A stretch of 41,597 nucleotides of DNA from Eggerthellaceae bacterium (GTDB lineage: Bacteria > Actinomycetota > Coriobacteriia > Coriobacteriales > Eggerthellaceae), in the NCBI GenBank assembly GCA_017432445.1, contig JAFRJC010000093.1, positions 1 through 41,597 on the forward strand, read 5' to 3'. Shown one piece after another: positions 19,339 to 29,498 of this stretch. Numbering within the stretch: the stretch's first letter is position 1; every line of letters starts with the position of its first letter. The notes under the pieces are model-generated. The model was not told where the DNA came from. It searched no databases and saw only the letters and a program-made list of their open reading frames with translations. The position numbers and the translations under genes were made by a program.

Positions 19339-20454
19339 CTAGTCGAATATCACCAGCTCGTCGCGGTGAACGAGAGGCTTGTCAGCCATTTCAGCCAGGA
19401 GGCGATTTGCCAGAAGCTGCTGTCGTGTGCGGCCCATGGCAAGCTCCGCTTCGTCACGGCTCGCTGCCACGCGTCCCCGAGCGAACAGGTAGCCGTTCTT
19501 GTCCCTGATATCGACGATATCGCCGACCTCGAACTTCCCGGACACGCTGGCAACGCCCACAACCAAAAGGGAGCTACCGCGTTCGCGAAGCGCCTGTTTC
19601 GCCCCGTCGTCAACCGTGATGGATCCGCGCACCGTATCGCCCAGCGCGATCCACAGCTTGCGCGGCGTGATCTCGTGCGCCGCGTGCGTCGAGGGGAACA
19701 AGGTGCCGACTTCGCGCCCGGCTGCAGCGTCAACCACGACGTTCTCGCGGCGACCCGAGCAGATGATGAGCGGTATGCCCGCAACTCCCAGGATGCGCGC
19801 CGCCCGGAGCTTGGTGATCATGCCGCCTGATCCGATAATCGTGCCCGCATCGCCCGCGCTGGAGATGACCTCCTGGTCGATGACGTCCACTCGGCGGATG
19901 AGCTTCGCGTCCGGATCCTTCGTGGGATTCGAGTCATACAAGCCCTCGACGTCGGAGAGGATGATGTTCAAATCTGCTCTTATCAGGCACGACACGAGCG
20001 CTCCGAGCGTGTCGTTGTCACCGAAACGAATCTGCTCGACCGATACGGTGTCGTTCTCGTTGACGATGGGCACCACGCCGAGATCAAGCAAGCGCTCGAG
20101 CGTATCGCGCGCGTGCAGGTAGGCGGTGCGGTCGGCTGTGTCGCGGCGTGTAATCAACACGAGAGAAGACGTGATGCCGCACTTCTCGAAGGCATTGCCC
20201 CAGGCAGAGACGAACAAACCCTGGCCCACCGACGCAGCTGCCTGCAAGGTGGGCATGTCGTTGGGGCGCTTGCCGCTCATACCGAGCCGCTCGAGCCCAC
20301 AGGCGATGGCGCCCGAAGACACCACGACGACCTGCCATCCCTCTTCTCTCACCTGGGCAACCTGTTGGGCGAAAGCTTCGAGATAGGATTGGTCAATGCG
20401 CCCATCGCCCGTCGTCAGCGTCGACGAGCCAATCTTTATCACCAAACGCTTCAT
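19339..20454 (-). CDS. proB: Glutamate 5-kinase
   Basis: ProB phosphorylates glutamate, the first step of proline synthesis, and is normally feedback-inhibited by proline. The 371-aa protein has the amino-acid-kinase domain (VIKIGSSTL at 4-12, VVVVSSGAIACGL, VPIVNENDTVSV, FGDNDTLGALVS, GTIIGSGGMITKLRAA) followed by a C-terminal PUA domain (about 275-360, KLWIALGDTVRGSITVDDGA), the full-length bacterial form. GAGGAG lies 8 bases before the ATG. proA, often adjacent, is not in the window. Confidence 0.96.
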   Translation of the reverse strand: MKRLVIKIGSSTLTTGDGRIDQSYLEAFAQQVAQVREEGWQVVVVSSGAIACGLERLGMSGKRPNDMPTLQAAASVGQGLFVSAWGNAFEKCGITSSLVLITRRDTADRTAYLHARDTLERLLDLGVVPIVNENDTVSVEQIRFGDNDTLGALVSCLIRADLNIILSDVEGLYDSNPTKDPDAKLIRRVDVIDQEVISSAGDAGTIIGSGGMITKLRAARILGVAGIPLIICSGRRENVVVDAAAGREVGTLFPSTHAAHEITPRKLWIALGDTVRGSITVDDGAKQALRERGSSLLVVGVASVSGKFEVGDIVDIRDKNGYLFARGRVAASRDEAELAMGRTRQQLLANRLLAEMADKPLVHRDELVIFD

Positions 20455-20510
20455 ATATAAAACTCCTCGTCAACGCGCCCTCGCAGACGCGAATATCGTC
20501 ACGCGCCCAG

Positions 20511-23500
20511 CTACGCCTGAATCAGGCTCTCAAGCGTCTTGTACAAATCCTCAGGCTCCACCGGCTTGCTCAAATGCGCGTTCAGGCCGGCCTGCAAGCT
20601 GCGCTGCACGTCCTCGTCGAAGGCGTTGGCAGTCAATGCGATTATGGGTATGCTTGACGCATCAGGTCGGCCAGAGGCTCGAATCGCCATGGTCGCCTCC
20701 AGGCCGTCCATTTCGGGCATGCGCATGTCCATGAGAACCGCATCGTAGTAGCCAGCAGGATGCGACTCGTACATCTGGACAGCGATCAGGCCATTCTCGG
20801 CGTGTTCGACCTCCATCTCGCGCATCTCCAGGACCATGACCATGATCTCGGCGTTCACGGGCACGTCCTCGGCAAGCAGGATGCGCCTGCCCACGAGGTC
20901 GGCCTTGGCACAACTCGGCCCAATGATGCCCTTCGCCCTGAGAGCCGAGCGGAACTCGTCGAGCACGCTCGACGCGAACAGGGGCTTGGCCAGGAAGCTG
21001 TCCACACCTGCACCCAGCGCTTCTTCGAGCACGTCATCCCATTTGTAAGCCGTCAAGATGATGATGGCCGATTCGTTGCCAATGATGGAGCGGATTTGAC
21101 GGGTCGTCTCGACGCCGTCCATCTCGGGCATCTTCCAGTCGACCAGGATTAGGTTGTAGGGGTTGCGCCGCGCATGCCGCAGGCGAACCATCTCGATGGC
21201 CTCCGCACCCGAAAGGGCCTTATCGGAGGAGATGCCCACGTTTTCCAGCACCAGTCGGGCATGCTCGCAGGCCACCGGGTCGTCGTCAACGATGAGCACG
21301 CACATTTCAGAGGGCTCGAGTTCGCCCTCGCCATCGTCGGCGTTGCGCTCGGAATCCAGCAGGGTCACGGTCACAGTGAAGGTGGTACCCACGCCCTTCT
21401 GGCTCTCGACCTTGATCTTGCCGTTCATCATCTCCACGATGTTCTTCGTGATGGCCATGCCCAGACCCGAGCTGCCGTACTTGCTCGTGGTCGTGCCATC
21501 CTCCTGGCTAAAGGCGTCGAAGAGATGGGGCAGGTACTCCTCGCTCATGCCGATACCGGTATCCTGCATGACGAACTTGAGCGTCGATTTGCCATTGTAT
21601 TGGGCAACGCGCTCGACCGTGAAGTCGACGCTGCCGCCCTCGGGCGTGAACTTCACCGCATTACCCAAGATGTTTATGATGACCTGGCGTAACTTCATAT
21701 TGTCGCCGATGTAGTAATCGTCGACATGCCCGTTAATCTTGCACTCGTACTGCAGGCCCTTCTCGGTGCATTGCCCGCTGAAGATGGTGTTGACCTGCTC
21801 GATCAGCTTTGGCAAGGAGAATTCCTCGTTCTTGAGCGTCATCCTACCCGATTCGATGCGCGACATGTCCAGGATATCGTTGATGATGGTGAGCAGATGC
21901 TGGGCCGACGAACCGATCTTCTCCAGATAATCCCGGGTCTGAGGCGAAATGTCCGGATCGCTCAGGGCAATGCTGTCCAAGCCGATGATGGCATTCATGG
22001 GCGTGCGGATCTCGTGGCTCATGCTCGACAGGAAGGTGGTCTTCGCCTTGCTAGCCTCCTCTGAAGCCGTAAGGGCATCGCTGAGCGCCTGGCTCTTGGC
22101 CATGGACTCGCGCATCTCCTGATCGATGTCGCTAAACCCGACGCCCACCGCATGCACGATGTGGTCGTCGCGGTCTTCGGCATGGCGCACGCCGGCCATG
22201 CGCAGCATCTCATAAGATTCCTTGCCATTTCGCTCCACCAGGTAACGGTAGACGATGATGAGCTGATCTTCCAGGCCAGCGCGGATATTCTCGGGATCGA
22301 TGAACTCCAGGAAGCCCTCGCGATAGGATTCGGCCACATACCGTTCGGCATATGCGGAGAAGGTCTCGTGGAACGGGAAATGGCGCCCCTCTTCACTGAA
22401 TTCCTCGGCCAGGGGATCCGAGCGATAGCATATGCCCGTATCGTCGTCCAGACTCACGTACTGCACGCTGCGGTAGTCGGAAGCCAAGGCTGTAATCATC
22501 CTGTCCTGCTGAACGCGGCGCCGCTCCTCCTCGAGCAGCTTTTCCTGCAAGCTCAGCTTTTCCTCCAGCTCCTCGCGCTTTGCACGGTTAGCCGCTTCCG
22601 AAATCTCATTTTCCAGGGCGAGGCGCGCTGATCGTCTGGTCTGCCAGATGATGATACCGAACAGGGCCATGAGCACGAGGGCGGTCAGAATCGATTGGGC
22701 TATGCTGCGGTAAATGGTGCCCTGGGTAATCGAGCCTATTTGCTTGCTGATGACGCTCTCGCGGATGAGATAGGTCAAGAACCAGTCGGTCCCCTGGATG
22801 GGCACGTAGCTCAGAACCTCGCTCGTGCCACCGTAGTTGAATGAAATGACGCCTTTTCTCCCCTGGGTGAAATCCTCGACGACTCCTTCGAGAGAATCGC
22901 CTTCCATGAACACCGCATTGGACAAAGCATCGAAAAGATTGCCCTCAGCAGCCGAACCAGCGAGCACCGTGTTACTGAGGGGTGTACCGTTGCTGGTGTA
23001 GATGTTGCAATACGTTGCCTCGGAGTTCTGCGTAGATATGGAGGCGCCCTTCAGCATTACATCCATGTCGATCTGCATGAAACAGGCAACGAGCTCATGC
23101 CCGTTAAAGGGCAGATTGTCCATGGGAACGGCGATGATGACCTTCTTATCCTCGCTCTCCACATCCTTGACCGAAACTTCGGGACCAGTAATAGTAGCGT
23201 AGTCGAACGCATACTGCTCGATACCCGTTTCCGTCCCCGTAGCGGTATAGATGAGGCCGGTCTCATCTACGAAGGCAAATCGCTCCAGATCGAGCAACTG
23301 TCTCATCTTCATCTGGAATGCCTGTAGATGCTCGATATCGCTCAGGTCTTCCTCGGTCAGGGTGCTGATGGCTATGTTCATCTTCTCGATGTTGTCGTTC
23401 AGGTCGTCCTCAACGACCTGCTCGCGTCGGCCAGCCAGCTCATCGAGGTACAGCAAGCTGACGGAGCGAACCGCCTCTTCGGTGTCCCTGCTTGCACTGC

Positions 23501-23594
23501 GTCCCATCCAAATAGTGCCAAGGACCAGTATCACGATGACGATAATGCTACCGATTATGGCTATCGGAACGATACTGTTCTTTTCCCGATTCAT
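20511..23594 (-). CDS. Hybrid sensor histidine kinase with two receiver domains
   Basis: A 1027-aa membrane sensor. Order: TM1 at about 7-30, an extracellular sensing domain of about 270 residues with a Cache-like layout, TM2 at about 301-318, a coiled coil (about 325-365), a PAS-like segment (about 370-490), HisKA with SSMSHEIRTPMNAIIG (H527), HATPase with N645 and a DTGIGM/GLGMA G-box, then two receivers. Receiver 1 (VLIVDDDP ... LILVDWKMPEMDG) has D819 and receiver 2 (ILLAEDVP ... AVLMDMRMPEMDG) has D956; both keep the acidic pair and the Lys (AKP, SKP). No output DNA-binding domain, so it signals to another protein. ATG at 23594 has GGAGG 10 bases upstream; a GTG at 23678 would add 28 residues. 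Not a usual member of the obg-proB neighbourhood. Confidence 0.92.
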   Translation of the reverse strand: MNREKNSIVPIAIIGSIIVIVILVLGTIWMGRSASRDTEEAVRSVSLLYLDELAGRREQVVEDDLNDNIEKMNIAISTLTEEDLSDIEHLQAFQMKMRQLLDLERFAFVDETGLIYTATGTETGIEQYAFDYATITGPEVSVKDVESEDKKVIIAVPMDNLPFNGHELVACFMQIDMDVMLKGASISTQNSEATYCNIYTSNGTPLSNTVLAGSAAEGNLFDALSNAVFMEGDSLEGVVEDFTQGRKGVISFNYGGTSEVLSYVPIQGTDWFLTYLIRESVISKQIGSITQGTIYRSIAQSILTALVLMALFGIIIWQTRRSARLALENEISEAANRAKREELEEKLSLQEKLLEEERRRVQQDRMITALASDYRSVQYVSLDDDTGICYRSDPLAEEFSEEGRHFPFHETFSAYAERYVAESYREGFLEFIDPENIRAGLEDQLIIVYRYLVERNGKESYEMLRMAGVRHAEDRDDHIVHAVGVGFSDIDQEMRESMAKSQALSDALTASEEASKAKTTFLSSMSHEIRTPMNAIIGLDSIALSDPDISPQTRDYLEKIGSSAQHLLTIINDILDMSRIESGRMTLKNEEFSLPKLIEQVNTIFSGQCTEKGLQYECKINGHVDDYYIGDNMKLRQVIINILGNAVKFTPEGGSVDFTVERVAQYNGKSTLKFVMQDTGIGMSEEYLPHLFDAFSQEDGTTTSKYGSSGLGMAITKNIVEMMNGKIKVESQKGVGTTFTVTVTLLDSERNADDGEGELEPSEMCVLIVDDDPVACEHARLVLENVGISSDKALSGAEAIEMVRLRHARRNPYNLILVDWKMPEMDGVETTRQIRSIIGNESAIIILTAYKWDDVLEEALGAGVDSFLAKPLFASSVLDEFRSALRAKGIIGPSCAKADLVGRRILLAEDVPVNAEIMVMVLEMREMEVEHAENGLIAVQMYESHPAGYYDAVLMDMRMPEMDGLEATMAIRASGRPDASSIPIIALTANAFDEDVQRSLQAGLNAHLSKPVEPEDLYKTLESLIQA

Positions 23595-23927
23595 CTGCAC
23601 CGAGCCTCCATTGCCATCGCCCGTAAACCCAGGCCGCCGCCCGAATCCGGGCGTATACTTCGACGCGTTTCCGCCCACCCCGTAGAATGATCGGGGCTAG
23701 GACAGAATTCTATTGCATTTTACCAGTTGGTGCTGAGAACCTCTACAACAAGGCTTATTTCACCCTGGTGCCGAACCTGCAGATACCGTCATCCAGAGCT
23801 GCGCGATTATCCTGAGCGCATACGAAGAATCCCCGCAAAGCGAATGCCCAAATGGGCTGCATCGCGGGGATCCCTCGCTGTGTTCGAAGTGAAAGACACG
23901 CCAAACGTGGATAGCCTACACCGATTC
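23595..23927. other. Intergenic region between obgE and the hybrid kinase
   Basis: A 333-bp gap without a gene I can support. It holds the obgE terminator (23829-23871), and further on TAAAAT and TAGAAT boxes on the minus strand at about 23710-23725 that could be kinase -10 elements. No matching -35 at 16-18 bp is convincing. Part of the left side (23595-23678) is an open continuation of the kinase frame that would be used only if translation starts at the upstream GTG. Confidence 0.5.
23829..23871 (-). terminator. obgE terminator hairpin
   Basis: An 8-bp outer stem ATCCCCGC / GCGGGGAT encloses an inner stem GCCC-aaat-GGGC. On the minus strand the hairpin is followed by TCTTCGTATG, weakly T-rich. 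It lies about 57 nt beyond the obgE stop. Confidence 0.65.
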
Positions 23928-25367
<1,440 letters not shown>

Positions 25368-25369
25368 TC

Positions 25370-25398
25370 ATGATAGCCGCAGGTCGCGCAAAAGTCAG
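25370..25398 (-). promoter_or_regulatory. Sigma70-type promoter of obgE
   Basis: On the minus strand CTGACT (25393-25398) and TATCAT (25370-25375) are 17 bp apart. The pair sits between the strong rpmA terminator and the obgE ATG, predicting a leader of about 40 nt and expression separate from the ribosomal protein genes. Confidence 0.65.
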
Positions 25399-25431
25399 CG
25401 AGCGGTCACGAGGTGCGTCATATAGACGCAA

Positions 25432-25472
25432 AAAACCCGCCGACGCGTACTTTCGTACGCGAGGCGGGTTTT
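25432..25472. terminator. Strong terminator between rpmA and obgE
   Basis: AAAACCCGCC and GGCGGGTTTT form the outer stem and CGCGTAC/GTACGCG continues it, with a TTTC loop. On the minus strand the stem is followed by a run of T (GGGTTTTTT), so it is a strong intrinsic terminator for rplU-rpmA. The A-tract on the other side would allow it to act in both directions. Confidence 0.88.
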
Positions 25473-25538
25473 GAACGGCTAGATGACGCGCATCGTGGCC
25501 GCGCAGCGGCGACACGATAGCCGTTCGCCAGAACGGCT
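25473..25538. repeat. Nested inverted repeats at the 3' end of rpmA
   Basis: AGCCGTTC-gcca-GAACGGCT is a perfect 8-bp hairpin at 25519-25538 whose arm overlaps the rpmA stop codon. The same AGCCGTTC at 25519-25526 can instead pair with GAACGGCT at 25473-25480, enclosing a stem around CCGC/GCGG. The two foldings exclude each other. The mRNA 3' end would thus carry alternative structures before the main terminator. Confidence 0.55.
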
Positions 25539-25794
25539 ATTCCTCGACCAATGGACGAACGTGGATGCGACGCTTCACGCCCTTGGTGAAGACCAGGTGG
25601 CCATCGCACTTCGCGAACAGGGTATCGTCCTTGCCGCGGCCGACGTTCTCGCCAGGATGGAACTTGGTACCGCGCTGACGCACGATGATGTTGCCTGCTT
25701 TCACGTACTCGCCTGCGAACTTCTTCACGCCAAGTCGCTGTGCGTGAGAATCGCGGCCGTTACGGGAAGAACCAAGACCTTTCTTATGTGCCAT
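25537..25794 (-). CDS. rpmA: 50S ribosomal protein L27
   Basis: L27 sits near the peptidyl-transferase centre and its N-terminal tail contacts the tRNA acceptor ends. The 85-aa sequence begins [20 protein letters not shown], so the functional tail follows directly after Met, without the extension that Firmicutes cleave with the Prp protease; no prp gene lies between rplU and rpmA. The core [20 protein letters not shown] and [16 protein letters not shown] is standard. AAGGAGG lies 7 bases before the ATG and rplU ends 12 nt upstream. Confidence 0.98.
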   Translation of the reverse strand: MAHKKGLGSSRNGRDSHAQRLGVKKFAGEYVKAGNIIVRQRGTKFHPGENVGRGKDDTLFAKCDGHLVFTKGVKRRIHVRPLVEE

Positions 25795-25806
25795 TTGAGT
25801 CCCTCC

Positions 25807-26178
25807 TTATTCCTCGGAAGCGGCTTCCTCGGCCTTTTCGGCCACGGGAGCTGCCTTCTTTTCCCATTTCGCATCGCCGACGGCAGTGATGCGGACCTTG
25901 GTGAGCTGCTGGCGATGGCCCTTCAGCTTCTTGTAGCTCTTGCGCTTCTTGAACTTGAACACGAGCTGCTTCTTGCCCTTGTACTGTTCCAGAACCTCAG
26001 CGGTGACCTTCGTGGCAGCAGCCTTCTCGGGATCGGCCTCAATCACATCCCCATCAGCGAAGAAGATGACCGGCAGCTCGACTTCCTCGCCCACCTCGGC
26101 GGGGAGCTTTTCGATGCTGACGACGGTGCCCGGCTCGACCTTATACTGCTTGCCACCCGTTTTGACAATTGCGTACAT
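25807..26178 (-). CDS. rplU: 50S ribosomal protein L21
   Basis: L21 is a 23S rRNA-binding protein of the large subunit. The mature-type start MYAIVKTGGKQYKVEPG at 26178 has AAGGAG 7 bases upstream. The 123-aa protein contains LVFKFKKRKSYKKLKGHRQQLTKVRI, the family signature, followed by an acidic Ala/Glu-rich tail (about 105-123) longer than in E. coli. The frame is open for another 35 codons upstream, but these lie in the 5' leader and start after the promoter, so they are excluded. Confidence 0.98.
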   Translation of the reverse strand: MYAIVKTGGKQYKVEPGTVVSIEKLPAEVGEEVELPVIFFADGDVIEADPEKAAATKVTAEVLEQYKGKKQLVFKFKKRKSYKKLKGHRQQLTKVRITAVGDAKWEKKAAPVAEKAEEAASEE

Positions 26179-26289
26179 AAACGTTCTCCTTGCTTCATCA
26201 GAACATTTCCAACACGACGGCACGTAAGGGTGTGGACGTACCATCTGTGCCGCGCACACGACGATTTCTCGCTTTTGGCGCAAGAAAGT

Positions 26290-26318
26290 ACTTTACCAGC
26301 GCAAAGGCAGCAAGTCAA
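26290..26318 (-). promoter_or_regulatory. Promoter of rplU-rpmA
   Basis: On the minus strand TTGACT (26313-26318) and TAAAGT (26290-26295) are 17 bp apart, close to consensus, as expected for a ribosomal protein operon. Transcription would start near 26283, giving a leader of about 105 nt that could hold autoregulatory structure; I could not match it to a known L21 leader. Confidence 0.75.
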
Positions 26319-26348
26319 CGCGAAAATATGGGGGTTTCGTGGGGGCTG

Positions 26349-26726
26349 AGCGCCCGAAAAACGGCACAGTGTGCCGTTTTTAGCGAAGCCGGGCAAGCTT
26401 CAGCTTGCCCCCGTGCACACTTCCAGAACTATTTCCCGAATGCGCGAAGCGCAGTCGGGAACAAGACCCCGTATAGCGCCCGAAAAACGGCACAGTGTGT
26501 CGTTTTTAGCGAGGCCGGGCAAGCTTTAGCTTGCCCCCGCGCACACTTCCAGAACCATTCCCCGAATGCGCGAAGCGCAGTCGGGGACAAAGCCCCATGT
26601 AGCGCCCGAAAAACGGCACAGTGTGCCGTTTTTAGCGAGGCCGGGCAAGCTTTAGCTTGCCCCCGCGCACACTTCCAGAACTATTCCCCGAATGCGCGAA
26701 GCGCAGTCGGGGACAAGACCCCATAA
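26349..26726. repeat. Array of three 126-bp hairpin-rich tandem repeats
   Basis: Three head-to-tail units of exactly 126 bp start at 26349, 26475 and 26601 and are about 90-95% identical. Each unit carries three hairpins. H1 is the palindrome AAAAACGGCACA-g-TGTGCCGTTTTT (26357-26381 in unit 1), a bidirectional terminator-like stem. H2 is GGGCAAGCT-tc-AGCTTGCCC (26391-26410). H3 is TTCCCGA-a-TGCGC-gaa-GCGCA-g-TCGGGAA (26433-26461). In H3, unit 1 has T-A where units 2 and 3 have C-G (positions 26434/26460 and equivalents), a compensatory change. The array begins one base after the polA stop and ends 30 bp before the rplU promoter -35, so it separates the two transcription units. Confidence 0.9.
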
Positions 26727-26727
26727 C

Positions 26728-29406
26728 CTAATGTGCTTCTGCCCAGGTGGCGCCGTACGACACGTCCGCGATGAGAGGAACCTTCAATTCGGCGGCAGAC
26801 TCCATGACATCCTTGACCATAGCGCTGAGACGCTCGACTTCGGCAATTGGCACCGAGAAGTCCAGCTCGTCGTGGACCTGCAGCAAGAGCTTCGACTCGA
26901 ATCCCTCGTCCAGCAACCGGCGGGCGACCTCGTTCATGGCCAGCTTGATAATGTCGGCCGCGCTACCCTGCATGGGATGGTTCATGGCCGTGCGCTCCCC
27001 GAATCCACGCTGGACGGCGTTGCGCGCCGCAAGTTCGGGGATATAGCGACGCCTGCCGAACATGGTCTCGGCATAACCGCGTTCCTTAGCTTGCTTGACC
27101 GCATCGTCGAGGTAAGCGCGCACACCTGGATAGGCTTCGAAGTAACGGTCGATCATCTCCTTGGCTTCCGCCATCGAGATCTCGAGGCTCTGCGCCAAGC
27201 CAAACGCCTGCTGACCATACACGATGCCGAAGTTCACAGCCTTGGCACGACTCCTCATCTGGGGCGAGACCTCTTCGACGGGCACGCCGAAAACACGCGC
27301 GGCTGTGCTCGCGTGGAAGTCTGCACCCGAGTTGAACGCTGCAACCAGATGCTCATCGCCCGAAAGATGAGCCAGAAGCCTCAGTTCGATTTGCGAGTAG
27401 TCGGCCGACAAGAACACGTCGTCCTCGCCGATTGCACCAAAGCAGGCGCGGATCTTGCGCCCAAAGTCGGTGCGCACGGGAATGTTCTGCAGATTGGGAT
27501 CGGAGGAGGACAACCTGCCGGTCGCGGTCACCGTCTCGTTGAACGACGTGTGCACGCGCCCATCGTCGTACTTGCGCGCAATGAGCGGAAGCGCGTCTAT
27601 GTAGGTGGACTTGATCTTCGCGAACTCGCGATAATGCAGCACTGTTGCAGGCAGATCGTGTATTTCGGAGAGCTTCTTGAGCACCTGGGCATCGGTGGAA
27701 TAACCCCTCTGGGTCTTTTTACCGTGCGGAAGTCCGAGCACCTCGAACAGGATATGCCCCAGTTGCTTGGGGGAATCGACGTTGAACTCCTCGCCCGCCA
27801 GCTCGTAGATGCGCTCTTTCAGCGCGTCGATTTCCTGTTGCGTGCTCGCCCCCAAATCGGCAAGCGCCTGGGCATCGATCGGCACCCCGTTACGCTCCAT
27901 GACCGCGAGTACGCCCACAAGCGGCAGATCGATCGTGCGATAGACGCCGGCTTCGTCATCTTCGGAGAGCTTCTCCTCCAAGACGCCAGCCAACGCCAGG
28001 ACAACCTGTGCCTGTATCGCCGCACCCTCTTTCTCGTCCTTCGCCTCCGGCATTTCGATATCCAGGTAGTCGGAACACAGGGTTGCAAGCGGATACTTGC
28101 CCGCCGATGAGTTCAGCACATAAGCCGCCAGCGCCACGTCGAAACCGTTTACGGCCAGGACATCAGCCTCTTCGACGAGGGCGCTTTGCGCTGAGTCGCG
28201 CGGGAAGACCTCGTGGACAACCGCCTTGACATCATGCGCTGCGAACGCGCCCTCTTTCACTATGCGAGCGAGCAAATCGAGAGCCCCGTCGCCCTCGACG
28301 ATGCCAACGCGCACTGCGACGCCGGTTTCGTCTGCCGCGTCCTCAGGCTCGTCTGCCTCAACAGCCGCGGCAAGCACGACGTCGCACCCGAACAGCGATT
28401 CCTGAGCGGGCTTGGACACAGCCACAGCTATGCGCTTGCCTTGCTCGAGGGCCTCTTGCACGAGCGCTTCGGCGTCTTCGCCTTCGCACGGTTGCTGAAG
28501 TTCCATCCGAGGCTTCGTAGTGACGCCGGATTCCTGCCCGGCTAGACGCAAGAGCTTCTCGAGATGCGCGCTGAAGCGGATTGCGCCGAACGCTTCGGTT
28601 ACCGCCTGCACGTCGAAGGCGGGCCATGCCACTTCGTCTACATCCAATTCGAAGTCAAGGTCGGTCACGATGGTTGCGATCTTGCGCGAGAGGAAGGCCA
28701 GTTCGCGGTTATCGCGGATGTTCTCAAGCTGCTTTCCCTTGAGCTTGTCGAGATTCTCGTACACACCCTCCATCGAGCCGAACTGAGTCAGCAGCTTCTG
28801 CGCCGACTTAGGCCCGATCCCCGGCACGCCAGGGATGTTGTCAGAGGTGTCGCCCATAAAACCCAGGTAATCGGGAAATTGCTCTGGAGCGATGCCATAT
28901 TTTTCCTGAACGGTCTCAGGATCGTAGATGACGACGTCCGTTATGCCCTTCTTGGTGGTGACGACATGCGTGAGATCGGTGACGAGCTGGTTGACGTCCT
29001 TGTCGCCTGATACAAGTAGAGTCTTGTAGCCGCGCGCCTCGTCGCGCGAGGCAACCGTACCCAGGATGTCGTCGCCTTCCCATCCCTGCACCTTGACGAC
29101 CGGGATGTTCATGGATTCCAGCAGGCTTTCGATTACGGGAAACTGCACGCGCAGCTCGTCGTCCATCGGAGGGCGTTGGGCTTTGTACTGCTCCATCGCC
29201 TCCATGCGAAACTTCGGCTTGCCCGCGTCGAACGCGCATACTATGCCATCGGGCGATGCCACCTCTATGAACTTGAACAGCATGGACATAAAGCCGAACA
29301 CGGCGTTGGTGGGTGTTCCATCAGGCGCGTTCATGGTGGGAGGCACCGCATGGTAGGCTCGGTGCATCAGCGAGTTTCCATCTATGACGGCTATTGTCTT
29401 AGGCAT
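26728..29406 (-). CDS. polA: DNA polymerase I
   Basis: PolA fills gaps and removes RNA primers in replication and repair. The 892-aa protein has an N-terminal 5' nuclease (about 1-290: AVIDGNSLMHRAYHAV, GWEGDDILGTVA, LVSGDKDVNQLV, GDTSDNIPGVPGIGPKSAQKLL), a middle domain (about 300-470) and the polymerase domain: motif A LSADYSQIELRLLAHLSGD, motif B RSKAVNFGIVYGQ-like (RAKAVNFGIVYGQQAFGL) and motif C LLQVHDELDFSVP. The middle domain lacks the DxE pair of the 3'-5' exonuclease (the strand reads IAVAVSKPAQESLFG), so proofreading is probably absent, as in several Gram-positive PolA proteins. AAAGGG is 6 bases before the ATG. A candidate promoter lies at 29499-29528. Confidence 0.97.
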   Translation of the reverse strand: MPKTIAVIDGNSLMHRAYHAVPPTMNAPDGTPTNAVFGFMSMLFKFIEVASPDGIVCAFDAGKPKFRMEAMEQYKAQRPPMDDELRVQFPVIESLLESMNIPVVKVQGWEGDDILGTVASRDEARGYKTLLVSGDKDVNQLVTDLTHVVTTKKGITDVVIYDPETVQEKYGIAPEQFPDYLGFMGDTSDNIPGVPGIGPKSAQKLLTQFGSMEGVYENLDKLKGKQLENIRDNRELAFLSRKIATIVTDLDFELDVDEVAWPAFDVQAVTEAFGAIRFSAHLEKLLRLAGQESGVTTKPRMELQQPCEGEDAEALVQEALEQGKRIAVAVSKPAQESLFGCDVVLAAAVEADEPEDAADETGVAVRVGIVEGDGALDLLARIVKEGAFAAHDVKAVVHEVFPRDSAQSALVEEADVLAVNGFDVALAAYVLNSSAGKYPLATLCSDYLDIEMPEAKDEKEGAAIQAQVVLALAGVLEEKLSEDDEAGVYRTIDLPLVGVLAVMERNGVPIDAQALADLGASTQQEIDALKERIYELAGEEFNVDSPKQLGHILFEVLGLPHGKKTQRGYSTDAQVLKKLSEIHDLPATVLHYREFAKIKSTYIDALPLIARKYDDGRVHTSFNETVTATGRLSSSDPNLQNIPVRTDFGRKIRACFGAIGEDDVFLSADYSQIELRLLAHLSGDEHLVAAFNSGADFHASTAARVFGVPVEEVSPQMRSRAKAVNFGIVYGQQAFGLAQSLEISMAEAKEMIDRYFEAYPGVRAYLDDAVKQAKERGYAETMFGRRRYIPELAARNAVQRGFGERTAMNHPMQGSAADIIKLAMNEVARRLLDEGFESKLLLQVHDELDFSVPIAEVERLSAMVKDVMESAAELKVPLIADVSYGATWAEAH

Positions 29407-29498
29407 GAATTACCCTTTCGCCCGAACTGTCTTCTTGGCTAGTATGCCAGAATTGCCAGCCGCGAAACCCACCGCTTGCCTGTTTTTCCGATTCAACA

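Noticed and set aside
26179-26283. N-terminal extension of L21 (35 more residues)
   Set aside because: L21 normally begins at MYAIV, a strong ribosome-binding site precedes that ATG, and the extension would begin at the predicted transcription start.
26190-26726. A 178-aa plus-strand open frame containing three 42-residue repeats
   Set aside because: The frame stays open only because the DNA repeat is 126 bp (42 codons). It has no good ribosome-binding site, runs through terminator-like palindromes and overlaps the L21 leader and promoter.
26349-26726. CRISPR array
   Set aside because: The units are 126 bp, contiguous and without unique spacers, and no cas genes are present.
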